Positions 32,031 through 44,527 of a stretch of DNA of 64,000 bases are shown one piece after another (positions within the stretch are counted from its first letter, which is position 1; every line of letters begins with the position of its first letter). The notes below the pieces were generated by a model that worked only from the letters and a program-made list of their open reading frames with translations, had not been told where the DNA came from and searched no databases. The translations under genes were made by a program, and so were the position numbers. The DNA is from Symsagittifera roscoffensis. Taxonomy: Eukaryota > Xenacoelomorpha > Acoela > Convolutidae. Location: assembly GCF_963678635.1 (NCBI RefSeq), contig NC_087064.1, positions 46,233,346-46,297,345 on the forward strand, in the 5' to 3' direction.

Positions 32031-33140
32031 TGCGTCGGGGTCAAACTCTCCGGGCGGAGGGGGGGGGGGGGGGGGTGGGTAGCGCGTCCCCCTACCTATA
32101 ATACGCGACTGCACTCTGATTACACACAAAAAAGTCTAGCACTCAGTTTCATAACACAACAATTGCTAATCGATGATTATGAGAACTGGGGGCTAGCAAT
32201 ATAGACGGCTCCAACAAAACGAAATTTATACGTGAGCAAAATTTATTGCATAAGCAAAAACTTTTTGAATACATAAAGAGTTTATAATCCCATTGCATAT
32301 CAAAACTTTTATAATAAATAATTTATAAAACATTAATCCAATTTTGAGAAACTATTTTTAAAATGCATAAACTATACAATTGCCTCATTCCAAGAATTAG
32401 CTTGCATTTTAGCAAGCGCGAACGAAAGTTAATTGTAGTCAGTAAACAAATTTCGGAGTGCAGCCTGTATTTAGGGTAGAATCGCTCATGCGCGAAGGTC
32501 CGAATGCGCGAAAATGTAAATCAGCCAATCAGATTTCAATAATCTAAAATTTGGAAAGAAAGTAAGCATTTCCAGGGACTGGGGTATTGAGATTGGCCGA
32601 ATATAAAAACGGCAGAAATATGCAAAACTTTAATATTGTCATTGACCGCAGCAAAATTGGGCCAAGTTTTACATTTCAAGGGTTTCGTAATGAAAGAAGC
32701 AAACTGTTTCTTCGTTTCTTCTTTTTAATTGAATGGCAACTGCTTCTTTTTAAAAATTGACATTCAGCTAATTTTGTTTTCGGTTTTTCGCACACAAGTT
32801 TTTTCGCGCATTCGATCCTTCGCACCCGTATTTAGACAACCGCGTATTCTTACTCGTCAGTATTTAGACAAAGTAAATACTCAATTCTGATTGCTCAAAA
32901 CGAATCAAAATCTGAGCGCCAAAATAAACAAGAAATTGAAAACTAACGAATTAATATCTCAATTGGCCGAAAGTTGAAAATAAATTATCGCAAAATAATG
33001 GAACTTTCTTTCGTGAAAGCCCCGTTCAGAGGGGAAAACTTACTTTTTGATGGTTATTTTTATAAGTAAAATCGAAAAAGAGAAAATATTCAATACTATA
33101 AATGCGTTATCGATAGTTGCCCGTCCCGATTAACTCTCGA
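32031..33140. other. GLYCTK intron sequence, nothing clear
   Basis: Contains a run of about 20 G at 32049-32068 next to a GC-rich stretch, then ordinary AT-rich DNA. No gene is supported. Confidence 0.35.
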
Positions 33141-33149
33141 AATTTCAAA

Positions 33150-34440
33150 TAACAAAATTATTAATAAACCTGCAACTCAGCCCCACTTGCCCCCAGAAGA
33201 TCGCGTGTCGGAGCAAAAATTTAGGGAAAATATCAACGAAAAAATTGAAAAAACCCAGTTGTCCCCCTGAAAACAATTTACGAAAATCAAGTGCAGGAAA
33301 CAGATGAAAAATATTTACCGCCAGCATTCAGACCAGTACGAAGAGCAATGAGCCGAACCCGCGAAAAAAAACATTTGCAACAATTCAAGGACTCGAATTT
33401 TTGGTAAGATCGAAAAATATTTTGGGGAATGGAACGCTCAAAACGGCCCCCGACCGTCCTTAGAGAAAATATCACCGAAAAAATTGAAAAAAACCCAGTT
33501 GTCCCCCTGAAAACAATTTACGAAAATCAAGTGCAGGAAACAGATGAAAAATTTTTACCGCCAGCATTCAGCCCAGTACGAAGAGCAATGATCCGAACCC
33601 GCGAAAAAAAAATATTTACAACAATTCAAGGATTCGAATTTTTGGTAAGATCAAAAATATTTTGGGGAATGGAACGCTCAAAACGGCCGCCGACCATTCT
33701 TACAGATTGATACAGTTTTCGGATCGAGTGAAAATTGGAAAGTACCGGTCGTCTGGGCATTTCATGCCAAAAAGTGAAGAAACATACCAAGAAAATTTCG
33801 AGATTTTGACCAAAAAATGCCAATTTTTGTTGGTTTCACTATACCCAGTGTATTTTCCGAAAATTTTAGGAACCCGGATTTTCGAGAGAATATAAAAAAG
33901 ATTCGACCCTGCACTTGATAGCTTGAAGACTATTCAGCTTGCCTTTTTTACCGTTGATGAGCTGATTGTATGTTTCCAAAATTATCAGTCGGAAATATCG
34001 GAAATTTTTTCTCGACACCAAAATCTTAAAACTTTTTTTCAGTACATTACTGAATTTTGGATAAGTGGTTACGTCCCCTTTGTTATGTGGAATGTTTTTG
34101 ACGGACGATACCCTGACAACTACCAACAAATGCGAAAATTGGAATATGAGATGGAACAAAGAAGTTGGGGTCATTCGGTCAAATTTTTGGAATTTGCTGA
34201 AAAAATTCAGTGCCCAAGAAATCGAGTTTCGCATGCAATTACGAAGAATTTCGCGTGGCGAACCAGCCCGGAAAAAACCACAAAAATATCAGTTAATGGA
34301 CGAAAAAATAATTCGCCTGAAAAGTTCTTATCTGGGGGGTCACTTGTCATCGAAAATGTATTGGGAGGGAGTTGCAGTCATATGTCAAAACTTTTGAAAA
34401 ACTATGAATTTTCTCAAACTATTAACTTTCTGTCGGCTTA
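33150..34440 (+). pseudogene. MULE transposase relic with internal tandem duplication
   Basis: The plus-strand frames show a helical N-terminal part (ENITEKIEKNPVVPLKTIYE, PPAFSPVRRAMIRTREKK), then FWGNGTLKTA corresponding to W..DGTF..AP of MULE transposases, then FQYITEFWISG and VPFVMWNVF (about 34050-34100). After a frame change comes the conserved C-terminus TTTNKCENWNMRWNKEVG, then FWNLLKKFSAQEIEFRMQ and QLMDEKIIRLKSSYLGG, ending at 34397. The first catalytic Asp is Asn. Frame changes near 33700 and 34090 break the gene. Confidence 0.7.
33222..33701 (+). repeat. 240-bp tandem duplication inside the MULE relic
   Basis: Two direct copies (33222-33461 and 33462-33701), for example CCCAGTTGTCCCCCTGAAAA at 33254 and 33494 and TTTGGGGAATGGAACGCTCA at 33421 and 33661. 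They differ at a handful of positions, so duplication followed some decay. Each copy carries the WGNGT motif. Confidence 0.88.
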
Positions 34441-35363
34441 AATTCATTCTGCCTAAAATATCGTTTCAAATTTTGTCCAAATACTTCATTTTCGTGGGTG
34501 ATTTTTATTTTTGCTTTCTCTATTCTGATTGGTTAATTCAATTTTTGTCTACATACTGACGAGTCTGAATACGCGGTTGTCTAAATACTGCTATGTAACT
34601 ATAAATTTCAGACACGAACAATACAATTACGTCTAATTTCCCAGAATTGTAGTTTTATATTCATTTTTCTGGCTACGTCTATTTTGTTTGAGGTCTAATT
34701 TCCTAGGCGCCATGAAAAATTAATGCGGTGGGATTAAAACGCTAAGTATGAGAAATCAAAGCGTTGGTATTCAAAATGACACAAAAACAGGCCGAAACTC
34801 ATTGAAACAATTATCCAAAGCAGGAAGGTTTTGCTTAGCAAAATAGTACATGTAGAGCCGGGTCTCGAACTAGTGACCATTAATGACTGAGGAGTTTTTC
34901 ATTTTACAAGGGAAAAGCAGCACTCTGCAATAAAAATTCACACAACAAAACTATATCTGGGATCTATTAAATCTGGAAAAAACTCCCAAAACGGATCTCC
35001 AGATAAAAATAAACTGGCGTTGACAACAGGGCCATCTTGACTTGCTGTACCAGGCGTCAGTGAATGCTCTTCAATTCAGAAATTATAACACATGCTGCTG
35101 CGCGATATAATAGCGCAGAAACGCTTATCGCTTAAATAGCGTTAAAAAAACGTTGTACAAAAACTGTGTGAAGAAAAATGCGAATTACCGAAGAAAACTG
35201 CAAAAAAGGGGGAAAAAGTCTAGCTTGTGGCTGAATTACTCTTGCTGCTCATAAGCGTTAGCCAATCATTAAGATACTGATTGAAAACAAAATTAATTTT
35301 TTGTAGTTGTAACAAAATTTAATAACTATCAATGTATAATCAAATCATGAAATTGGAACTAAC
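34441..35363. other. GLYCTK intron 2, mostly featureless
   Basis: Contains a tRNA-like B box on the minus strand (AGTTCGAGACCCGGCTC, about 34855-34872) without a convincing A box, probably a SINE scrap. It also has a GCGCGATATAATAGCGC palindrome (about 35101-35117) that recalls the centre of the MITE at 6500-7035. No gene was found. Confidence 0.35.
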
Positions 35364-35879
35364 TCTCTCGGCATAACTGTAGGTCCACTTGCGATTAGAT
35401 ACAAAGGATCTCCTATTATATCGGACATCACCAAATTAACAACAGTCGATCCCTCCGGCACAAACGCCAATAATTGTCCACCTTTTACTTTCGATAACGC
35501 ACTTCTGACTGTATTCAATTGCTGGATTGAGGCGCCATTTTTACTCATTTGTTTGATCACTTCCAGCTTTTCTGATTGGCCAATTTCATCTGCTGGCAAA
35601 GACAACAGAGCCGATCCTCCTCCCGAAATCAGAACAATAATTACAGGAGGTGAAGGCCAAGTTGAAGTGTTGATTAAACTTTTAATCACGTTTTCAGTCG
35701 CTGACATCGAGTTTTGGTCGGGAATGTTTTCAGGCGCAGCCGGGAAAAATTTGAAATCTATTGAAGAGGAAATGTTCGATGAATTACAGATGTTTTCAAT
35801 TTCTGTCAGCGCTTCAGATGCTTCCATTAAAGAGGCGGGATATATCGCTTGAATCGCTTTGATTTTCCGTATAAATTGT
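35364..35879 (-). CDS. D-glycerate kinase, exon 2
   Basis: A 516-nt exon. The acceptor is CTTCTTTAG; its first A completes Thr with AC of exon 1. The donor is GAGA followed by GTTAGT, leaving GA. It contains the N-terminal (DUF4147) domain signatures: FFPAAPENIPDQNS, IIVLISGGGSALLSLPADEI, GASIQQLNTVRSALSKVKGG and VNLVMSDIIGDPLYLIASGP followed by TV. The SGGGSALL loop and KGG are the expected substrate/nucleotide contacts. No odd residues are seen. Confidence 0.95.
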
Positions 35880-36090
35880 CTAAAGAAGGTTCAGATTCAA
35901 ATAGTATTTTTTGAATGAAATGTCATTAAATTATAATTCGCCAGGTTTATATTTTATTGGTGGATAAACTAAGTCAGCTGCTGAAAATTCATAGCTCGTT
36001 TCCTTTTTTTTTACAAATTTTAAATTTCAATAAATATGAATAAGGGTTGCTAAAAAATGTCCAGGATCAGAATCAGTTGTAAAATCTTAC

Positions 36091-36377
36091 GTGGGCACTT
36101 CCCGCAGCAGAGAATAAGTCATCGCCAAAGAAGCTTTCCCAAACGCAAGTACAAATACGCCTCTGTTCTCTATAATGTCAACATTAACGCGCTGGCTTAA
36201 CCCTGCCTCAATTGAGAGCTTTCCGAGGTCGTATTTCAATAAACCATTCGAAAAAACCGAAGCAGGTTTCACCGATGCGACGGCTGTGTCGAATAAGGCA
36301 CGAAGATGTCGCATTAGTAATTTAACTGAAATGGCAGTCAGTTTTGACACCCATGCAGGCATGGAAGTCAAATACAT
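36091..36377 (-). CDS. D-glycerate kinase, exon 1
   Basis: I take ATG 36377 as the start; the frame is open for at least 15 codons upstream. MYLTSMPAWVSKLTAISVKL then LMRHLRALFDTAVASVK looks like a short mitochondrial presequence followed by the family's N-terminal helix (LF..AV.A). ENRGVFVLAFGKASLAMTYS contains the conserved GFGKA-like strand (here AFGKA). The donor is CCCAC followed by GTAAGA, phase 2. A partial duplicate of this exon lies at 37037-37230. Confidence 0.88.
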
Positions 36378-37036
36378 ATTATTTTGAAGGACTGAATCAT
36401 TTAGTTTGACGTATTTAAACGGGTTACGATACAGTTAAAATAATTATTAAGGAATCGACAATTTTCTAAAGATGGAAAACTTTTAAAAGTCTGCATGGTA
36501 ACACGAGCTGCATGTGTATGAACTCCTTAAATTTGTCTTACAATCAGTAGCAGGATTACATTGAAACTTTTTTAATGAGCTTTTTGTATTTGGTAAATCA
36601 CGTATATCACAAGAAGGTCAACTTTAATTTTGATGAAAGTTCCTAACTTTAAAACCAAAAAATCGAAGAGTTTAACTCGTTGCAGAGGAGCTTAGCTATT
36701 CAACTTCTTATTTGGACAAAGTTCCTTAATTCCGGAATGTTTCAATCAAAATTTTAATTCAGATATTCAACGACTTGTCCCCGAAAGTCGCGATTTGTTT
36801 TATTAAGCAAAGAAAAGCTGACATATATTACCTAAATGCAAGGATAGTAAGGGCAAATGACAGATTGGAAGTGGCTGCATGTTTAAAATTGTTTGAACTT
36901 TTTTAAATGGTTTTCAAAGCGTCTTCGGCGTTTCGAAAACCACACTTGGGCTTGCTCGCTGGTTACTGCCGCTGGGGCTCAGTTAGGTGACCGCTTATAC
37001 CTCAATCATTTCTACTGATGTTAAGGAGGCTTCAAA

Positions 37037-37230
37037 AGATGGGAGTTAGTTTCACCGATGCGACGGCTGTGTCGAATAAAGCACGAAGATGTCGTATTAG
37101 TAATTTAACTGAAATGGCAGTCATTTTTGACACCCATGCAGGCATGGAAGTCAAAAACATAATATTTTGAAGGACTGAAGCATTTAGTTTGACGTATTTA
37201 AACGGGTTACGATACAATTAAAACAATTAT
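37037..37230 (-). pseudogene. Partial duplicate of GLYCTK exon 1
   Basis: About 190 bases match 36266-36445 with roughly ten differences, in the same orientation, 770 bp upstream of the real exon. The frame is still open and encodes LTSMPAWVSKMTAISVKLLI then RHLRALFDTAVASVK before diverging. It lacks the FGKA half and the splice donor, so it is a truncated copy. It could serve as an alternative first exon only if a cryptic donor is used. Confidence 0.82.
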
Positions 37231-38149
37231 TGATTATAATACAATATAAAGCAGAATCTTGCCAAATCCTTTGCCAATGGAATGCAAACCTTGTAAGAAT
37301 CTTGCAAGATGAAAGCAGGATGTATGAATTCCAACAAAAAGTTTTTTTTGCAAACGTACAGATAATTTCCGATGAAATGAAGCCAGTTTAATTAAACCTG
37401 GCCAGAACCCTTTTTTCTTTTATTCCATTCATATTCCCAAAAATTTAACTTCACTTTTGAAACAAACAAAACTATTTGCACCAATTTCATTTTCCTTATC
37501 CAAGAGCGCAATTCAATCTCTTGTTGGAAATGAACTGATTCAAAATTTAAAAAAAAACCTCATTTAGCAAATTTTATTTCCTAAATCACAATACTTATTC
37601 AACGATAACATTCATCCAAAGGAAAAATTTGCCAGTTACTGTGAAACTAGTTGTGAGAATAGTTATAAGCGTTATTTGATGTAGATTATATTTCAAATCC
37701 AATAAAAAAGAACTTCATGTCAATTTTATTTAACATCAAATGAAAAAGAATTCAAATAAAAAAAAAAGAATTTCAAGCTTCTTGTTACTTGCTGAAAGCC
37801 AGAAGAAAAGTTTCTGTTCAAATTTTCCAAGTATTCAGGAGCATTTTGAGAAAAAAAACTGAAAGAGCAGAAATGGAAGGGCTCAATACCCACGCCATCG
37901 AAATTTTCACTGAAGAAAAACTCGAACTCATAAAAACAACATCGGAACCATACGTTTCTTCCCCACACCCGGAAAAGCTCAATCAAAGGTGATAAGGGTA
38001 TTATTACTCAGCCAAGAGCAAGTAATGCAGGAGGGTGATGATTCAATTGAAAAAATGTAACTTTAATCGAAGAGCTACCATCGTAAGTTTAAGAAATTTT
38101 AACAGTTTTGGTTTACAAACCTGCTGACACTGACAAATTCTGCTTTGTT
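37231..38149. other. Intergenic, little seen
   Basis: AT-rich. A plus-strand frame at 37789-37992 (VSVQIFQVFRSILRKKTERA) is open but lacks other support; it may belong to the retrotransposon relic that follows. Confidence 0.3.
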
Positions 38150-39400
38150 TAACAGTTTGAAAATGTTCTTGACACAAGATCTGCGAAAAATAATCGAGTT
38201 ACATTATACGGTGATTTTGGTTTACTTAAAACTAACAATCTTTCTTTGAAGTATAATGATTCTATAAAAGTTGACGGCTTCGATCACCTCATCAACCATC
38301 GAGTCGATGAGGAAAAACATGTGATACGCTCCTGGACCACGTTATAGTGAAAGACGTTAACGTAAAAAAGGCATATACGCTTGAAAATCAAAGCTTCTCT
38401 AACCACTTGCTCATTATGTTAGAGCTTAATATCACAACTTCACAAATGCAACTTTCAAATTCTTATCGTGACACAAGTTTTCGAAAATCTGAAGCTCAAA
38501 TCCAATACTTTATTTTCGCTTTAAAGCTTGAATTACAGAAAATTAAATTGTTTGAATGTACAGCGTCAGTTAATGAGTTGTTCGAAGAATTTCAATCGAA
38601 ATACGATTATATTTTGGATAAATATGCACCGTTGAGAATAACGAAAAACAAAAACAAAACGTTAATTGCCCCTGGTTGTGCGATGGTATAAAAAAGTGAA
38701 TATCCAAGCGCAACCGACTTGATAAAGCTTGGTCAAAAGCAAAATAACATTGGAGCAAGATTTCGTTTTGAATCTGCCAGGAGTAAAATTCAATTTGAAA
38801 TCAAAAAACGTTAAAATATTACTAAACCAATTTCAAAAAATGCATTGGTGACTCAAGGATAAAATTTACTAAATGAATCAAAGAGTGGAGCAAATACATC
38901 TATTCGAACATTACTTTCGCTAAATGGAAGTGGTGACGACGTTGTTAGCGGCAAACTAACTCGCAATTGAGTTCAATTATTGTTTTTCCTCTATTGGGAG
39001 TCATTTAGCTAATCACATTACTAAATTAGAATCCGGTTAACGTCATTTTGAGTTTCACTTTTGCATGCGTTTAAATTCAATTACCGAGTCTGAAGCTTAA
39101 GTAACTCTTACTGTGCTACAAAAAAGTGTCTTCTGGAAAAGATGGAGCAAGTAATCTAATCGCTAAGGCTAGTTCATACGCCATTGTTCCCTTCTTGAAA
39201 AAACTCATTGAGCTACCTTTAAATCAGAATGTTTTCCTGCCGCTCTGGCTCAAGCAACAGTATATCTTCTATATAAAGCAGTATTGAAACTGGCTGTTAT
39301 TAAATATCGACCAATATCACTTGCAATAACGGTCTTGTCAACACCAGAATCTCAACCCAAGCCCACGATTGAAGCTCGCAAATCAACAAAATCCCTGAAT
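38150..39400 (+). pseudogene. Degraded non-LTR retrotransposon (EN to RT fragment)
   Basis: Plus-strand frames give LYGDFGLLKTNN (endonuclease GDxN region, about 38200), DHLINHRVDEEKHV, an SxHLLIMLE stretch in place of SDH (about 38396), the linker DKYAPLRITKNKNKTLIAP, and farther on a PLWLKQ / IKYRPISLAITV reverse transcriptase start (about 39240-39330). Many stops and frameshifts occur. The YxDD part is not found. It is older than the intact element. Confidence 0.6.
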
Positions 39401-42174
39401 AGTTTTCCGCGGTTGTACTGTATGAATAAGTTATAAATATAATTACCGACAAAGAGACCATGACTCAGACACCGATTAATGTACTCGGTGAGAAAAACCT
39501 TCTCGCCGAAAAAACCAGCTAAAAGCAACGTCAACCAGTAGACATTAAATCTTTAGCTCCTATTTACAAAATTGGTGTTTTCAAATATTGGCAGTATCGT
39601 GCTTTGAAAATGATGTGTTTTGAAAAGATGATCCAAAGCTGAATATCCACCAAGGCATGACCATACAACTCATCTCACAAAAGCAGTTGTATAAACTCGT
39701 CTTTCGAAAGCGCAAAATTCTTCATATTCAATTCACGCCAATCGCACTTCATTATTCAAAATCAAAAGTAACGGATGGTTGATAAATCGAAGCTCGTGTG
39801 GTACAGTTTCATCAATTTAATCAGGTTCATCAAACTGAAGGATTCCGACTGTAATTCCGTCCTGGGTACATGTTTCTCTTTCCATTATAACAAGTTTTGA
39901 GAGGATTTTTAAAATTTCGAGCATTTTGTAAGTGAGTATCATAAGAACAACGATATTTCTTGAATTAATAGTTTAAGTTTTTATCATAGAGGCGAACTTG
40001 CACTTCGCATTCACAAGCAAAAATATGACTGATAACGCTACTGGGAAAAATTGAATGAGTAAAACTTTGATTCTTCATAATTTCTAAAATGACACACGCC
40101 AATTAACAGTCTACAGAACTGCTAAAGGACGCCAGCTAATTATGACGCATTAGCAGTACCAGTAAATTTGAAAAAAGAAATTTACGAACTAAAATGCTTA
40201 AATTTATAGACGGGGCGCATTTTAGTGTATGAAAAATTCAATAAAAAATATCCGACCTGCCCAGGTTCGAGCCCTCTTATTTCGTTGCGGGTCTCCTTCC
40301 CTACCTATACGCAACAGATCCATGATACCTTGAAGCTAAAGTGCTATTCGAATATAATAGTCTTGTTCATTATCCTTTGGCTGTATCAATAGCTGGTTAT
40401 TAATCTCATGCACATACAGCAACAAAAACACTTTTAAAATGACCACTAATACTTGCGACTTATATTGAAAAAAGAGGGTTCATACTATCACACAAGCTTT
40501 GCTTGTGTAATCAGACTAAGGGATCTCCAATTGCTTGACTGCGATGAATCCAAACTCCAGGCAAAGAACCAACCTTCAAAAGAATAGAGAACACTGAACG
40601 TACAAAAAGTGTCTCAATTTACTCAAAATCGTTGTAGATTACAACAAAAAATTTATCTGTTTTATCTTTTTTTGTTTGAACAGTACATCTCGATAAAAAT
40701 CACGAGATCACCCTGCAAGGTATTCAATTCAGTTTAACTGAGAACCAGCCTTCGGTCTGAAAACGCACAAAATGTCATTATAAAATTTTCTCTGTTTTTT
40801 TTTGCGAGCGTCCACACTGCTGTACAGCATATAACGAAAGGAAAGTCATAATCATCATTGTCACCTGTAGCAATGTTAGTTCGAAAATTGAGTACACAAA
40901 ACTGCTATATCAGTCAGACTGTCATTGGTCTATTTGGTACTATCTCGCAGTTAGGCTAATTTTTTCTATTTTACCTGAATCTACTATATCGCGTTTCAAA
41001 ACTTCAAATTCGGTTCTGGTGTCAATGATTTCTGGTTTCGATAAAAAACAAGGTTTTCACTGGCAAAACTTTAAAAATAAAACCTGTTTTTTGTGTTTTG
41101 CAGTTGGTAACTAAAAACATACATTAATTATGAACACTGTCGAAATTGAAAACCTGTATCTTAACATTTTTTAATTTCATAAAAAACACTGTTTAAGTGC
41201 AAAAGTATAAAAATGTTCGATGTGACTATTGAATAACATGATCAGCAGTTCAATGAGAATTTGATCAAACAATTTTCTCAAATGACGCATCATATTCAAG
41301 ATGTTTTTCCAAAAAAAAGACATTCGATTGTATTGAGAGAACAGCACATACAGTCAAAACAAAATTTCGAAAAAAAAATCTACAAATTTGCAAAATTATA
41401 GAAAAGCTCTTAAAGCCTTTAAAATGAACCCAGTTACATCAACAATTATCAAATATGAAGCTAAGACGCAATGTTAGGGTAGCTGAAGCAGAGCAGCAAA
41501 AATTAAATAAAAGTAGAGATGCCTGTTGGTGAAAAAAAAACAAACAATATTTCATAATTTTCAAAACATTTTTTATTACCAGAAACGACCTGATTCTTAG
41601 ATATCGTGCAAAAACCGCCAAATAACTTCGTAGACAAAACAATCGAGTCAAAATTTAAAAAGAAAGATTTCGGAAAGCTATAAACTTATTTTAGACTTAG
41701 AAAAATTTTAGACATTTAAACAAAACGCTGTGCCATTACCAGGATTGGATTTAAAAAGAAAGCGCTCAAATAAAATTATTATACTTAGTTACAATAAGCT
41801 AACTACATACTCTATCAGAACAAAAATAATGCATTCGAAAGAAACAGAAAATGAATTTAAAAAATCTAACAAAAAATCGCATCCAAGTTTTTTTATTTTC
41901 AAACCAACTCAAGTGTGTACGAAAAGGTGTTTAAAAACTTGTATACAAAAGGTTTTGGCTGTGTTATTTTCATCAAAATGAATTAAACAAATAACTGAAC
42001 AGAAGTTTCTAGAAAAACTCAACCAAAATTGCCATTTAAGCAAAAACTGCTTAAAATAAATTGCTAAGCTGGTAAATATGCCGACAAAAATTGAGCCGAA
42101 ATCAATTAGGCCTTCAAAAAAAAACAACTTTACATCTGCAGTTTTTTCAACAATAGATACAGTACTGCCTTAAC
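39401..42174. other. Intergenic, nothing clear
   Basis: AT-rich sequence. Near 40266 there is a perfect B-box-like GGTTCGAGCCC without a matching A box. At 39987 a GAGGCGAACTTGCACTTCGC word recalls repeat family B. I found no coding exon with splice support. Confidence 0.35.
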
Positions 42175-42300
42175 TCTTCAACGTGCAACGTTCTGAAAAT
42201 GGAGATCTTGATATTGGAGATGATCCTATGAACAAAGTTCTAAGCGGGAGAATATCTGGTAGCTGATTGCGAGACCCTTGATTATCACATGTGTAAAGAA
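42175..42300 (+). repeat. Repeat family B, right-end fragment
   Basis: TTCTGAAAATGGAGATCTTG and ATTGGAGATGATCCTATGAA match 18005-18060 of the family B copy at 17391-18190. Only the right end is present. Confidence 0.5.
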
Positions 42301-43412
42301 TTAAAAATAGTTATCTTCACCCAAGACATTCTGGACAGGAAACTAATTTTGTGAGGAACAAAGAGCTTATGAAGAAGGCCCACCTAAATTTCAAAGTCGC
42401 AATAGTATGTTTGGGCCAACTTAAGCGCTATCTGAAAGAGCACCAGTGTTGAAGCTGACAGAAGTTCATTCCTTAAAAGATCATAAATCGCAAAAGCATC
42501 ATGTATGGTAAGTTTTTGACGTTTTTTGAACTATACCTTTTTCTTGGAGTTCATTACGGAATGTTGAACTATGGTATGCCTCAATATAACTGATTTCAAC
42601 GCGACCATCATTTTCTCACATTTTACTCTTCTGTTCAGTTACTTCTCTGCCATCGTTATTATTACGCAGTCACCGTTTTATTACGAATTTAAAATCGTTT
42701 ATATGTGGACCTTTCAGATTTCATCCAAGCGTTATTTCATGCTGACATTGAAAAGCGTTCAATCCTTTTTTAAGCGATATTTTGAGATAAGTCCGTGGAA
42801 AAGAACTTTACCACAAACTGTTTTGGCAAAACGCATGAAGCTGAACCCAATGTGAGACTCGAGGTGAAGCCATTTGAAAACAGTGGCGGCACATTCGTAT
42901 TTATCAACAGATCCTAATTACCAACAGATGAGCTTGAGCATGAAAGAACTTTCTGAGACACTCTCAACATCAGCTGCAAGGACATGTTGAGCCACAACCT
43001 ACTATGAGCTATGACACTGGTCGATTCATCGACACTGTGATCGACCTTACTTCAATTTTGCTAAAATAATAACTTTTAATTTAGCTTTGAGGCCTGGCGA
43101 ACGAGCGGCGGGCGCGGGGAAGGAAAAACAACCCAATCCAAGTGTGATTGTACTCAATTTGGAAATATTCATGAAAAATTATCAAAGAAACAAATCACAC
43201 TCCAAACAAATGAATTGAAGAAAAGCGGCGGATCATTACTCAAAAATTGAGTTCGGATTATGAAGTTTTGAGATTGATCAAATCCCTGCCGTATTGTAGT
43301 CGTGCTATTATACTTAGCAGTCGATACATATTGAGGAAAGTATATAACTACCGGTGATTTGTTTAGAGTGTTACTTTTGCATGTATGAGATCAACGTATG
43401 TTTGTTATAAAC
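42301..43412. other. Intergenic, nothing clear
   Basis: The plus-strand frame at 42571-42855 is open with hydrophobic stretches, but it has no splice sites or known motif that I can support. A GC-rich patch (GAACGAGCGGCGGGCGCGGG) lies at 43099-43118. Confidence 0.3.
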
Positions 43413-43800
43413 AGAGGCGAAGCGGACCTTCGCACCACTTGCGATACCACACAGAGAAATAGCACTGTGAGTTACCACACAAAAGATGAAACAAGGCCAA
43501 TAAATCAGAAAAATCATACTGAAATTTCATAATTTTGTCTCGAATGATAATCAATTTGGGGAAAACACGTCTAGCAACCAAAACTCCGAACAATTTTTTG
43601 AGCGAATACTTAGCACAGAAAAATTGGTAAGCTCCTGTTGAGTAGAAAACAAAATTATTGTCATTTTCGAGTTCTGAAAATCTAAGATTTTTCCTTTTTG
43701 TGTTTCTGCAGAGAGGAGCGTAGATATTGATTTTACATCAAACGACGCAAAAAGGGTCATTAAGCCGATACAAAATAAATGAAAATCATTTAGGCCGAGA
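43413..43800 (+). repeat. Repeat family B, left-end fragment
   Basis: CAGAGGCGAAGCGGACCTTC followed by GCACCACTTGCGATACC matches the heads at 17391 and 48494. It includes the family words AAGGCCAATAAATCAGAAAA and TTTAGGCCGA. Confidence 0.6.
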
Positions 43801-43969
43801 GAAGCTTAGATCCCAAAAAGAAAATATACAAAGCCTGGGGTAGTAGATCTACAAAATATAGGGTTAACTCAGAAACACTTGCATCTACAATGAAAATCCC
43901 TCGCAGCACAAGTAAATTCCGATGTGGGACAAATTTTTTGAAGTTGAGAATTTCAGTTGAAAAAAAAAC

Positions 43970-44015
43970 AGGTCCTGCTCCGACTCGAACCAAGACATTC
44001 CGAACTTAAGAGGCC
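43970..44015 (-). repeat. tRNA 3'-half-like scrap
   Basis: The minus strand reads GGCCTCTTAAGTTCGGAATG then TCTTGGTTCGAGTCGGAGC, like an anticodon arm followed by a T-arm with B box GGTTCGAGTC. No 5' half is present. It is probably a SINE or tRNA pseudogene fragment. Confidence 0.35.
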
Positions 44016-44326
44016 GACAATTTTTTTGATGTGAAAATTTTGAGTTGATGTGACAATTGAGTCGCAGATGATAAATTGAATTTATAATATAAAGCAACCA
44101 CGTGGTTCTGTTAAACTAAATGTGAACCCGGAAAAATCTATATTCCGATTTCATACCGCTGGCTACTTGCACCCAAAACACATTTCAACCAATTTCAATT
44201 ATAACTGATTTTACACAAAAAAAAACTTCAATTCGGAATGCACTTTCCTCAAGCGAAAACATTTTGAATATCAATCTGAGCACAGAGAAAGAAAAATGGC
44301 TGACAGGCTGTTAGGTAAATGACCAA

Positions 44327-44527
44327 CTACTTCAAACAAAACTCAGTATCTTCCCTTTCAGTTTTAATCGTGACCTTCACACTTCGAGGATCTTGTGCGT
44401 CTCTTCTGACGTTGATGCTGCCAGCCAGTTGGGCTCCCTTCTTAACATAGATTGGTTGTCTCAGCACAAACACAGTTTGTTTCCAGTGAGTCATAGTAGC
44501 CTTTGGACCAGTTGAAAACGACACTTC
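44327..44527 (-). CDS. PRMT3, exon 3 (C-terminus)
   Basis: The acceptor is CTTTGCCGCAG; phase 0. 66 codons and a stop: EVSFSTGPKATMTHWKQTVF then VLRQPIYVKKGAQLAGSI and later DPRSVKVTIK. THW is the arginine-binding THW loop of type I PRMTs, and the rest is the end of the beta-barrel domain. Total predicted protein is about 583 aa, somewhat longer than vertebrate PRMT3 (about 530) because of an acidic/linker N-terminal half. Confidence 0.95.
   Translation of the reverse strand, partial: EVSFSTGPKATMTHWKQTVFVLRQPIYVKKGAQLAGSINVRRDAQDPRSVKVTIKTEREDTEFCLK

Noticed and set aside
32049-32068. G-run as a G-quadruplex or telomere-like feature
   Set aside because: A plain homopolymer of G that may be of uncertain length in the assembly; no repeated GGG-loop pattern.
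39352-39534. 60-codon minus-strand frame resembling a transposon protein
   Set aside because: No family motif that I can name; it overlaps a plus-strand retrotransposon relic.
40255-40290. tRNA gene suggested by a perfect B box
   Set aside because: No A box, acceptor stem or cloverleaf could be drawn around it.
42571-42855. 94-codon hydrophobic frame as a membrane protein exon
   Set aside because: No splice sites of quality, no partner exons, composition as in the surrounding AT-rich DNA.
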